Position numbers and translations under genes: made by a program
Notes under the pieces: model-generated
Told to the model about the DNA's origin: nothing
Seen by the model: only the letters and a program-made list of their open reading frames with translations
Database searches by the model: none
Virus record (IMG/VR): IMGVR_UViG_3300008108_000337
Span: 1 to 64,000 of that record
Direction: 5' to 3' (one strand)
DNA: 64,000 nucleotides
From: a virus
In this document: one piece after another, positions 16,996 to 23,883 of the stretch
How positions within the stretch are numbered: position 1 is the stretch's first letter
Layout: each line of letters begins with the position of its first letter

Positions 16996-17792
16996 TTACC
17001 ATTAAATGAATTTGAACCAGTTGTTGCAAATGTACTAAAATCAACTGTCCCAACACTACCACTAATAACATTAAATGATTGTGATATTGAATTAAAAGAT
17101 TGTGTTAAACTATTGAATGAATTTATTGTAGTGTATGAACCTGTTACAAATCCTAAATCAGATATTTGTCCTGCTCCACTAATTGCACCATCTAAAGAAG
17201 TTAAATAAGATGAGGTTACTGCCTCTAAACTATCAACTCTACTATCAATACTCTCGGTGAATTGATTAAAAGAGGATGTTAATATAAAATGATCATCACC
17301 AAATTCTTTTAAATTTAAAGAATGAATTAGTGTTCCAAAAATATATGAATTATGACTTCCAGTAAAAGATACGGTCAATCTGTGATTATCAGCAGATTTC
17401 CACAATCTAGCAGTTTCATTTCCTCCTCCATCTTGAAAAATAAGGTCACCTGCCCCACTATATCCATCATCACCTGGTCCTCTTAATATTATATTTGAAC
17501 TTGATACTAAAGTTATATCACCTGTAAATGTGTTTGAACCAGTTGTGGCAAATCCTAATATAGATATTTGTGAACTGCCACTAACTAACCCACTACCAAT
17601 AACTTGGTTGATTGTGTATATTGATTGAGAAATAGAACTACTAACTGCAGCCAATTCCGAATCACTACTCATAGTTGTATCTAATTGAGTGACAAATGAT
17701 GCATAATTAGATGCAGAAAGTATATCTACCTGACTAGACGCAGAAAATATACCTTGCAGATCAATTTGTTTGATTCTTATTTTATTTCCCAT
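16986..17792 (-). CDS. Fibre protein N-terminal fragment, 268 aa
   Basis: Begins MGNKIRIKQIDLQGIFSASSQVDILS, a fibre-type anchor, followed by SGSSQISI, a strand-rich segment with RLTVSFTGSHNSYIFGTLIH and coiled-coil heptads (SFNQFTESIDSRVDSLEAV). It stops abruptly in GSNSFNGNQN, a phrase that elsewhere continues as TITGSL; in the next gene the intact form reads GSNSFNGTQTITGSL. This suggests a truncated gene. It may still make a short stalk piece. Confidence 0.65.
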   Translation of the reverse strand: MGNKIRIKQIDLQGIFSASSQVDILSASNYASFVTQLDTTMSSDSELAAVSSSISQSIYTINQVIGSGLVSGSSQISILGFATTGSNTFTGDITLVSSSNIILRGPGDDGYSGAGDLIFQDGGGNETARLWKSADNHRLTVSFTGSHNSYIFGTLIHSLNLKEFGDDHFILTSSFNQFTESIDSRVDSLEAVTSSYLTSLDGAISGAGQISDLGFVTGSYTTINSFNSLTQSFNSISQSFNVISGSVGTVDFSTFATTGSNSFNGNQN

Positions 17793-17814
17793 ATCGAACT
17801 ATTGTCCTTATTTA

Positions 17815-18432
17815 TTATTTTTTATGTTTATCAGGAGTACATATCATGCCTAAATCTTCCCATCCATATTTAGGTTTTTGATTTAAAAATACAAAACATT
17901 TCCATATCTTTTGTGTTTCAAAATAGATATGTTTTTCTAAATGTGAAGGAATTGCAGCATTAGTTGGGATTCTTTTTGCTGGATTATCAAAGTGAAGTGT
18001 AATCAGTACACTAAGATTTTCAGTATCATCCCATTTTCTTTCTTGTTCTTCCAACAATCTCCACTCACCACGATTCAAGTATTGGTCTTGAAGAATAGAA
18101 TTTAAGTAAGAAAATGTTTGTTTAAGATTCTCCATATTATCGGAGAATGTTGCAGCAGGAGCACCATGTCCTTTATCGTATATGTTTGCCTTGTAATCTT
18201 CGGCATCGGATGTTTTTACATCCTTTTCTTTGTAAAAATCCATCGTACCTCTATTTACATTTGTCGGACGATTGGTTGAACGATACTTAATCCAAAGTGG
18301 TTGTTCTAAATCTTGCGAGTAAAGTGTTTCAAATACCCCATTTTTTATTCTAACATCACTTAATTTTTGAGAGTAAAGATTACCTACAAATAAAAAAACT
18401 GCCAAGAATGGCATTAATAAAAACTTTTTCAT
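17815..18432 (-). CDS. Secreted DNA/RNA non-specific endonuclease (NUC1-like)
   Basis: 205 aa. Residues 1-21 form a signal peptide (MKKFLLMPFLAVFLFVGNLYS). The core has DKGHGAPAATFSDN at ~86-99, matching the DRGH..PA.D catalytic motif of the beta-beta-alpha-metal nuclease family with Lys for Arg, then QTFSYLNSILQDQYLNRGEW, which holds the metal-binding Asn (N120) and the LN.G.W signature. The product would be exported by the host and could act in the periplasm, the medium or on the virion. It has its own late-type promoter (18457-18464) and an AAAGGAG ribosome-binding site, so it is made late with the fibres. A signal peptide on a phage nuclease is unusual. Confidence 0.78.
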   Translation of the reverse strand: MKKFLLMPFLAVFLFVGNLYSQKLSDVRIKNGVFETLYSQDLEQPLWIKYRSTNRPTNVNRGTMDFYKEKDVKTSDAEDYKANIYDKGHGAPAATFSDNMENLKQTFSYLNSILQDQYLNRGEWRLLEEQERKWDDTENLSVLITLHFDNPAKRIPTNAAIPSHLEKHIYFETQKIWKCFVFLNQKPKYGWEDLGMICTPDKHKK

Positions 18433-18456
18433 ACTAAAATGTGTCTCCTTTTAGTA

Positions 18457-18464
18457 TATAAATA
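18457..18464 (-). promoter_or_regulatory. Late-type promoter box TATTTATA for the secreted nuclease
   Basis: Minus strand TTTAATATTTATATACTAAAAGGAGAC, directly after the stop of the polymerase gene and 25 nt before the nuclease ATG. Confidence 0.6.
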
Positions 18465-19748
18465 TTAAACTTTTGAGTAATCCATACCCCAAGAGGCTTT
18501 TATTGGAAATCCAAAAGATTCAAGAACGGATTTAACCCCCTTAATGACATCCACTTCAGATGCATCAAACTCAAATAGAAACGAATCGTATGTATAAAGT
18601 AATGGTAATGGTAATCCACTATCCTTCAACTTTTTCATTACCTCGATATTGAATTCAGTTTCAGTCGCTTGTAAAAGGTAATTAAAGTATTTTTGTGAAG
18701 TAGGTCCTTCTATCCATTCCAAAGGAATCTTTCTCCCCTTTGGAGTTTGTAAGTATCCCCTTTGAATCGAGTTTGTGTATAGTTGTCCAATAAATCCATC
18801 CACCTTATCAAAGAAAGGGATTTTTCTATCTTCTTCACTTACACCCCCATAAAGGATTCGGAATGTTCTTCCTTTGGAATCCTCATACGAACACCCATAT
18901 TCATCCGCCAACCATTGGTGAACCGAAGTTTTGGGTAAAGGGTATCCAATCAACTTACCGATGATACGAACGTGATACGCATCGTAATCAAATTGAAGAA
19001 ACATCTTACCTTCTTGTGGAATAAAGATCTCTCGAGTTCCATCGGATTTGTTTAATGCACCGAAATTGATACCCCCATGACGATTGGATGGGCGGGAAGT
19101 AATGGTGTATGGATTGTACTCGGTATAGATTATATCACCATGCAAGTTTTTGAGGGATTGTGGCCATCTATCAATAAATTTTTTCGTATCGACACGAATC
19201 CCCGATTGCTCGGTCTGAGAAAGAATAGGAATCATCGTATCATCAATCCACGAATCTTTAGATTTTAATTTCCAATCATTTGTAATACTTCGTAGAACCT
19301 CTCCCCACTTCATTATAGGGATACTTTTACCCAATCCATCTCTCATACCCAATCGGGTGTAAAAGTTCGTTAGAGCCTCTAATTTATCCCCAAAAGGGTA
19401 TAGTTTGCCTTGTTCAAAAAATAAGTAGGTTTGTATATCCTTTTGGTTTTGGATTTGGATTTTGGTTTGTAAAAATCCTTTTTTATTCCAAACAAATTTA
19501 GGTGTATTGGATTGGGAAAGGTCTATTTGTATATTATGGCAATCATTGTGATTGATTGGAATAATAAAATCAATTGGAAGATAACCGGCATCGGTTTCGG
19601 CATCATTGAACCGGACATAAAGAAAAGACAAACTATTATTCATAGGATGTCTTTCTAAATCTTCCCAAATTGGAATAATGATTGATTCTTCACGATTCCA
19701 ATAATTTAAAAATATTTCTTGTTCTTGTTGATTTTCTACTACAATCAT
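18465..19748 (-). CDS. Divergent family-A DNA polymerase (palm domain)
   Basis: 427 aa. The C-terminal half has the family-A order: TITSRPSNRHGGINFGALN (like TGR.SS..PN.QN), motif A LQFDYDAYHVRI (~251-262, catalytic Asp kept, Glu of DYSQIE replaced), motif B-like SKGRTFRILYGGVS (~291-304), GYLQTPKGRKIPL, and motif C TYDSFLFEF (~386-394) with Tyr-Asp-Ser in place of His-Asp-Glu. No 3'-5' exonuclease DxE motif was seen in the first 170 residues. It could be the replicative polymerase or an accessory one. ATGA overlap with the 95-aa gene upstream. Alternative: a catalytically weak or repurposed polymerase. Confidence 0.78.
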   Translation of the reverse strand: MIVVENQQEQEIFLNYWNREESIIIPIWEDLERHPMNNSLSFLYVRFNDAETDAGYLPIDFIIPINHNDCHNIQIDLSQSNTPKFVWNKKGFLQTKIQIQNQKDIQTYLFFEQGKLYPFGDKLEALTNFYTRLGMRDGLGKSIPIMKWGEVLRSITNDWKLKSKDSWIDDTMIPILSQTEQSGIRVDTKKFIDRWPQSLKNLHGDIIYTEYNPYTITSRPSNRHGGINFGALNKSDGTREIFIPQEGKMFLQFDYDAYHVRIIGKLIGYPLPKTSVHQWLADEYGCSYEDSKGRTFRILYGGVSEEDRKIPFFDKVDGFIGQLYTNSIQRGYLQTPKGRKIPLEWIEGPTSQKYFNYLLQATETEFNIEVMKKLKDSGLPLPLLYTYDSFLFEFDASEVDVIKGVKSVLESFGFPIKASWGMDYSKV

Positions 19749-20032
19749 TTATTAAAGTTACTAAACTTCAAACCCCACATCAAAGAAACCATTCCCATTT
19801 CTTTTTCTGCTACGATTTTATTGTATTTGAATCTTTTTCTAAGTTCTGATACACCCCACTCTTTCCATTCATCACCTTGTTCTACGGTCATAGTCCATTC
19901 GGTATACCACGCATCTTCTCTACCTTGAATATCATCAAAAGTTACAGAATGACCTGCAATTTCAAACATCTTATTGATTGAATCTTTAATAAAACAATCA
20001 GTCTTTTCTTGTCTTGATAATCTCTTTTTCAT
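19745..20032 (-). CDS. Hypothetical protein, 95 aa
   Basis: Starts MKKRLSRQEKTDCFIKDSINKMFEIAG and contains ITFDD-like and EWTMTVEQGDEWKEWG segments; Trp-rich and charged. Its last codons overlap the polymerase start (ATGA), which suggests coupled translation and perhaps a shared task, but no domain is recognised. Confidence 0.6.
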   Translation of the reverse strand: MKKRLSRQEKTDCFIKDSINKMFEIAGHSVTFDDIQGREDAWYTEWTMTVEQGDEWKEWGVSELRKRFKYNKIVAEKEMGMVSLMWGLKFSNFNK

Positions 20033-20033
20033 A

Positions 20034-20519
20034 TTAATCCCACCAATATCTAATGTTGTGTCCTATAAACTCCCAAAGTAATTTCTCTGCTCTCTTTTGT
20101 TTTTCTCTGGATTGTTTTATCAGTTCCCTTTTTACTAACTTAATTTCTTCAGCATTATCCCACTTTTCGTATTTGTTTGTAATAAAAGATGAACCAGTAC
20201 CATCACCAGTATCTTCAAACTCCCATTCTAGTACTTCTTTACCAAATTGTTCTTCAAGTTTATCAACCCACTCTATTTCATAACTATCACTATAAACATT
20301 ATCCATGAGTTGAATTGCAGTTCGGATTCGGGATGCATTATGTTTTGCATCTGAAGCATATGATTTACCACTTTCGAAAAACTTTGCCTGTCTTTCAAGT
20401 TGTTTCTTGAAAAGTTGAATTGAATAGGTGTAATCAAAATCAAATCCCTTCCAAATAATTGGTAGAAAATCGATTACTCTTTGAATTTGTTGATATTTTC
20501 TTCTAAACCAATACATCAT
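20034..20519 (-). CDS. Hypothetical protein, 161 aa, helical
   Basis: Starts MMYWFRRKYQQIQRVIDFLPI. Mostly alpha-helical with a central acidic loop (EFEDTGDGTGSS) and the end ELIKQSREKQKRAEKLLWEFIGHNIRYWWD. It sits between two other early genes, overlapping the upstream one as ATGA. I know of similar short helical proteins in T4-like phages but not their function. Confidence 0.6.
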   Translation of the reverse strand: MMYWFRRKYQQIQRVIDFLPIIWKGFDFDYTYSIQLFKKQLERQAKFFESGKSYASDAKHNASRIRTAIQLMDNVYSDSYEIEWVDKLEEQFGKEVLEWEFEDTGDGTGSSFITNKYEKWDNAEEIKLVKRELIKQSREKQKRAEKLLWEFIGHNIRYWWD

Positions 20520-20929
20520 TGTGTTATTATTAAAAAGCCAGTTTCGTTGGATTTAAACTCTTTAATCATTTTACCCATAAATTCCATATCTTCAGTTAAG
20601 TAAGGACCTCCACTTGGGTCTACCATAGAAATTACATCAGGGTTTGATTTCACTAATGGACCATATACTCTAGCAATATCACAAGGACCAACATATCTAT
20701 CATTTTCATCATAAATAGACCTATGTACTTCTTCTTTGAATTCTTTCAAATTCATTTCCCCACCGAAATTCAAATACGCAGTGTATGCTTTGGTATAATC
20801 GTTTGGCCAAGCCATTCTACAATGTCTAAATTCACCATCCCATTGGATGTTCCCATCATCTAATAAGGTGAATGTGTATTTATCACCATACCGATTTGAG
20901 TAAGTTGTTTGTGTTATTTTGTTTTTCAT
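20516..20929 (-). CDS. Hypothetical protein, 137 aa
   Basis: Starts MKNKITQTTYSNRYGDKYTFTLLDDG, a beta-rich N-terminus, followed by a helical central part and a GPCDIARVYGPLV segment. First gene of the 18.5-20.9 kb operon, behind an early promoter (20959-20989) and a leader with AAACCTTAAA. Function unknown. Confidence 0.6.
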   Translation of the reverse strand: MKNKITQTTYSNRYGDKYTFTLLDDGNIQWDGEFRHCRMAWPNDYTKAYTAYLNFGGEMNLKEFKEEVHRSIYDENDRYVGPCDIARVYGPLVKSNPDVISMVDPSGGPYLTEDMEFMGKMIKEFKSNETGFLIITQ

Positions 20930-20958
20930 TTTCTTTTGATTTAAGGTTTAAATTTTAA

Positions 20959-20989
20959 CAAAGATACGAAATTAATTTGATATTTCAAA
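20959..20989 (-). promoter_or_regulatory. Early promoter (TTTG-N19-TATCTTTG)
   Basis: Bacteroidetes-type boxes with 19-nt spacing; the -33 box lies in the end of the 64-aa gene. Probably drives the operon that ends with the polymerase. Confidence 0.78.
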
Positions 20990-21166
20990 CCATTCTTTTT
21001 TCTTTTCTTCAATTCTTTTTTTGTGAAGGATTCCTTCTCTTAATCTGACAAACTCTGAAAAATTAAGTGGTTTGCCTTTACATCTACTCAAATAACCTTG
21101 ATATAATTCTTCCCAATTCATTTCTTTACCATTTACCGAATTGTTGATGTTTGTTTCTAAACTCAT
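20972..21166 (-). CDS. Small hypothetical protein, 64 aa
   Basis: Starts MSLETNINNSVNGKEMNWEELYQGYLSRCKG; the second half is basic and helical (RLREGILHKKRIEEKKKEWF). It follows two small membrane-protein genes and its end overlaps the promoter of the next operon. Function unknown. Confidence 0.55.
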   Translation of the reverse strand: MSLETNINNSVNGKEMNWEELYQGYLSRCKGKPLNFSEFVRLREGILHKKRIEEKKKEWFEISN

Positions 21167-21230
21167 TTGAGAGAGTAAATCCTAACCAAATTTCTTTTAG
21201 TATTTTTTTCATTTTTCTTTGGTGTTAAAG

Positions 21231-21368
21231 TTATGATTGAATTGAGTCAATAAGTTCGTTAAGTATTGAATTCCTACCATTTATCATCATATCTCCAAGT
21301 AAAAAAATTATTGGTATAAATGTGATAATACTCCAAAATATAATAAAGAATGCTGTAAATGATTTCAT
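21231..21368 (-). CDS. Small membrane protein, 45 aa
   Basis: Starts MKSFTAFFIIFWSIITFIPIIFLLGDMM: one long hydrophobic segment (residues ~5-24) followed by a polar tail. ATGA overlap with the 56-aa membrane gene upstream. Its 3' flank repeats the CTTTAACACCAAAG leader found in front of three neighbours. Possibly acts on the host inner membrane; role unknown. Confidence 0.55.
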   Translation of the reverse strand: MKSFTAFFIIFWSIITFIPIIFLLGDMMINGRNSILNELIDSIQS

Positions 21369-21535
21369 TTCTCTTTGGTGTTAAAGGTTGCAACAATAAA
21401 CATAACTAATAAAAATGATGTTATCCCCCATCTATAACCCTCAATAGGAGTATCAAACTTAAATTGTGAAACAGCATATGCACCGAGCATAAATGCCCAA
21501 ATGTAACTTCCAATTGTAAATAGTGTCTTTTTCAT
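21365..21535 (-). CDS. Small membrane protein, 56 aa, two transmembrane segments
   Basis: Starts MKKTLFTIGSYIWAFMLGAYAVS (first hydrophobic segment) and has a second one in GITSFLLVMFIVATF, with a short polar loop between. It ends FNTKEK, as does the upstream 66-aa protein, because the TTTAACACCAAAGAGAAATG junction is repeated. ATGA overlaps on both sides. Function unknown; too short for a typical holin but not excluded. Confidence 0.55.
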   Translation of the reverse strand: MKKTLFTIGSYIWAFMLGAYAVSQFKFDTPIEGYRWGITSFLLVMFIVATFNTKEK

Positions 21536-21732
21536 TTCTCTTTGGTGTTAAAAGTTTCGTTATTACACAATCTATCTACATAAAAACTGACTGATTGACA
21601 ATTATTTTTTGTAGAGCCTTCATCACCACCGTATGTTATAGTAAATTCCTCTTTTGTGTGATGTGCTACAACTGACACTTCAGCATCAAGATTGTAATCT
21701 AATAGTTTCTGAATCAATTCTTTTACTTTCAT
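21532..21732 (-). CDS. Small conserved phage protein, 66 aa (MKVKELIQKL type)
   Basis: Starts MKVKELIQKLLDYNLDAEVSVV, a widespread N-terminus among small phage proteins of unknown function, followed by a beta-rich part. Ends FNTKEK. Overlaps both neighbours as ATGA. Confidence 0.6.
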   Translation of the reverse strand: MKVKELIQKLLDYNLDAEVSVVAHHTKEEFTITYGGDEGSTKNNCQSVSFYVDRLCNNETFNTKEK

Positions 21733-22106
21733 TTCTCTTTAGTAATTAAATTCAATGCCTGTTCTTTCCAATCAACATTTCCAAATACTGATATACCCTT
21801 TACTTTACATTTTTCTTCCATTACTTTAATTTCAATCCAATCATCATCTAAATGGAATACGAAATTTGGATGTTTTAAAAAGTAATCTGCCTTATGTTCA
21901 TAGCAAGTAAATACTATTCTTTCTCTGGAAATACCTAATTCATCTGCTACTTCAAACAAATCATCGTTTAGTACTGGATGTTGAGGAGTATCTGGCCACC
22001 TTGAAGTGACTATCCATACTTCGATTCCTTGAGTTATTAATTCTTTGGCAAACTCTTGAATTCCAAATTTACTTAAAGTACCATCGAAATCAAAACTTAC
22101 TTTCAT
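21729..22106 (-). CDS. HAD-superfamily hydrolase-like protein
   Basis: 125 aa. Motif I DFDGTL (residues 6-11, nucleophile D6), motif II VTSR (33-36), motif III Lys (about K72 in EHKADYF) and motif IV HLDDD (85-89) are all present, so the enzyme should be active. The small size and lack of a large cap suggest a phosphatase acting on an exposed substrate such as a nucleotide or polynucleotide 3' phosphate. The substrate is not deducible. ATGA overlaps on both sides place it inside the 21.2-23.4 kb early operon. Confidence 0.8.
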   Translation of the reverse strand: MKVSFDFDGTLSKFGIQEFAKELITQGIEVWIVTSRWPDTPQHPVLNDDLFEVADELGISRERIVFTCYEHKADYFLKHPNFVFHLDDDWIEIKVMEEKCKVKGISVFGNVDWKEQALNLITKEK

Positions 22107-22744
22107 TCTCCTCCAATAGTTGAATTTCCTGCAATTTTTTTAATCCTTAAATCACTCCACAATTTTTCCAAACTTTCTAAATTCGTATTAGTAATTTTAG
22201 CAGTAGGGTCTAATCTTTTAATCTCTTCCATCACTTCTTCAGTTCTACCTCTTTTGTAAAACCCTTCTTCAATAGCATCTGATAGTTCTTGTAAGTGTTT
22301 GGGTGCTGAAAGAGTAATTCTTAAATCATAATCACTCCATTTGGTTTTGTAATCCCATATAAAAATACCTTTAGTTAGTTTTTTTTCTAAATTGTGTAAT
22401 CTAAAGTTTCTGACTCTCACAACTGATTTATCACTACCAAAAGTGTGTAGAAAACGAAGGAACCATCTTGGACATCCTTTTGGTCTTGCCTCATAATCCA
22501 TTGCGAGAATAAGTGGATACATTGCCTTAAATATCTCACTATCCTCTCTGTATGGAACCGAACCCAAGTACCCATACTTTTCTTCAAACGATTGTGGAAA
22601 AAAGATTTCTCTAATATCATCCCATTCAATGTTTCTAGTGTATATCATACCTCTCTTTCTACCTCTCCAAAATAGGAGGGATTCCAAAAAATCTACTACC
22701 TTTTCTTTCAAAAGTCTAGTATCTTTGTATTCAAATTTGCTCAT
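22103..22744 (-). CDS. Hypothetical protein, 213 aa
   Basis: Starts MSKFEYKDTRLLKEKVVDFLESLLFWRGRKRG. Contains IEWDDIREIFFPQSFEEKYGYLG and many aromatic and basic residues; the C-terminal third is helical (HLQELSDAIEEGFYKRGRTEEVMEEIKRL). No motif recognised. It overlaps both neighbours by four bases. Function unknown. Confidence 0.6.
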   Translation of the reverse strand: MSKFEYKDTRLLKEKVVDFLESLLFWRGRKRGMIYTRNIEWDDIREIFFPQSFEEKYGYLGSVPYREDSEIFKAMYPLILAMDYEARPKGCPRWFLRFLHTFGSDKSVVRVRNFRLHNLEKKLTKGIFIWDYKTKWSDYDLRITLSAPKHLQELSDAIEEGFYKRGRTEEVMEEIKRLDPTAKITNTNLESLEKLWSDLRIKKIAGNSTIGGE

Positions 22745-23100
22745 AACTTAAATAATTCATATACCGAATTTGTGGTTTTAAATTTCACATATTCATCTCG
22801 TTGTTCTAAAATTTCGGTGACGGTTGTAGTTTGCCAAGTAAAATAATCACTAAATGGAGACATGATAAGGGAACGATTCAAACCAATATCATCATACTTT
22901 TCTTTGAATCTACCATCATCGTTAAATTCAATCCACATTACCTTTTCTGATTGTTTACTCAACCCATCTCGTTCTCTGACGAGTTTCCAATTAAATTTGT
23001 TTTCTACTAATCCCATTAGTTCTGCTTGTAGGGGGTCTAAATGAAAGTTTCCATTATCATCAATAGAAACTAATAATTTTGGTTGTACTCCAGTTATCAT
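22741..23100 (-). CDS. Hypothetical protein, 119 aa
   Basis: Starts MITGVQPKLLVSIDDNGNFHLDP. Mixed alpha/beta composition with WIEFNDDGRFKEKYDD in the middle and a beta strand-rich end (EYVKFKTTNSVYELFKL). Two-nucleotide spacing to the upstream gene and ATGA overlap downstream. Function unknown. Confidence 0.6.
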   Translation of the reverse strand: MITGVQPKLLVSIDDNGNFHLDPLQAELMGLVENKFNWKLVRERDGLSKQSEKVMWIEFNDDGRFKEKYDDIGLNRSLIMSPFSDYFTWQTTTVTEILEQRDEYVKFKTTNSVYELFKL

Positions 23101-23102
23101 AA

Positions 23103-23432
23103 TTATATTCCACTTTCCATTCGTTGAATCCTTTCGTGATGGTCTGCCTCTGAATACTCCACTACTGAAAGTCTTGGATTAAACTTGGTTTGGTATAAAC
23201 CTCTGCCAAATACCGAAAGAATATTATCTATATAATCTTGAATCATATAGGTCATATCAGATGAACCAAACCCTTGGTCTTCTGGCCAATCACTTGTCCA
23301 CTCACTTGTTGTATCAAGTGCGATTTGTAATAAATCCCAATTTGGAACTTTGAGTTCGTAAGTCATTTGGGCAAAACCATCAACTCGAAGAGAGTTAAAC
23401 AATAAAGTTTGGGGGTCAACAAGGTAGTTCAT
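23103..23432 (-). CDS. Hypothetical protein, 109 aa
   Basis: Starts MNYLVDPQTLLFNSLRVDGFAQM. First gene of the operon that includes the HAD protein, behind a promoter at 23471-23502 and a leader with AACCTTTAAAACTCC. The middle (WPEDQGFGSSDMTYMIQDYID) is acidic. No motif recognised. Confidence 0.6.
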   Translation of the reverse strand: MNYLVDPQTLLFNSLRVDGFAQMTYELKVPNWDLLQIALDTTSEWTSDWPEDQGFGSSDMTYMIQDYIDNILSVFGRGLYQTKFNPRLSVVEYSEADHHERIQRMESGI

Positions 23433-23470
23433 AAGTAAGGAGTTTTAAAGGTTATGTATCATTTATAAAG

Positions 23471-23502
23471 TAAATCTACGAAAAAAAGCCGAGATTTCCA
23501 AA
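23471..23502 (-). promoter_or_regulatory. Early promoter (TTTG-N20-TAGATTTA)
   Basis: TTTG and TAGATTTA spaced by 20 nt. The sequence between the boxes closely resembles that of the promoter at 23812-23843 (GGAAA.CTC..CTTTTTTTC). Confidence 0.65.
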
Positions 23503-23513
23503 TCTATCATCAA

Positions 23514-23777
23514 TTATTTTTGATTAATTTCAATAAATCTGATTGTGTTTGCAATTCGTTGGAGAATGTGGGTAGGTAATCCATATTGTTTAGCTGATTC
23601 CAACATCTCTGTGTAAAGGTATCCATCCCATACACCACACAATTTGTTATACAAATCGTTAAACCAAGATTCATCATTGGCGATGTAGAAATCCTCTACC
23701 ATTCGTAGGGTTTGGGAGTGATAGTCCATCCAATCTTGGTTGAATAATTCGTGGCGGTTAAATCTTACAGTGTTCAT
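23514..23777 (-). CDS. Hypothetical protein, 87 aa
   Basis: Starts MNTVRFNRHELFNQDWMDYHSQTLR; helical, with WFNDLYNKLCGVWDGYLY in the middle. It is transcribed from its own early promoter (23812-23843). Function unknown. Confidence 0.6.
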   Translation of the reverse strand: MNTVRFNRHELFNQDWMDYHSQTLRMVEDFYIANDESWFNDLYNKLCGVWDGYLYTEMLESAKQYGLPTHILQRIANTIRFIEINQK

Positions 23778-23811
23778 ATTTTATCGTTTTAAGTATCTCT
23801 TATCTACAAAG

Positions 23812-23843
23812 CTAATATATGAAAAAAAGTTGAGCTTTCCAAA
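23812..23843 (-). promoter_or_regulatory. Early promoter (TTTG-N20-TATATTAG)
   Basis: Boxes spaced 20 nt, 35 nt before the ATG at 23777. The -7 box is TATATTAG, weaker than TAnnTTTG, and a second TAGCTTTG overlaps it. Confidence 0.6.
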
Positions 23844-23883
23844 TGAATACCCAACTTTTTTCAAAAAAATTTTAATTTTTTTT

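Noticed and set aside
21170-21215. Short frame starting near 21213 (MKKILKEIWLGFTLSNEF, about 28 aa)
   Set aside because: It overlaps the start of the 64-aa gene and is too short to separate from chance, although it follows the repeated leader.
23820-23883. T- and A-rich stretch after the oxygenase gene as a terminator
   Set aside because: No GC-containing stem precedes the T-run; the region is better explained as upstream sequence of the early promoter at 23812-23843.
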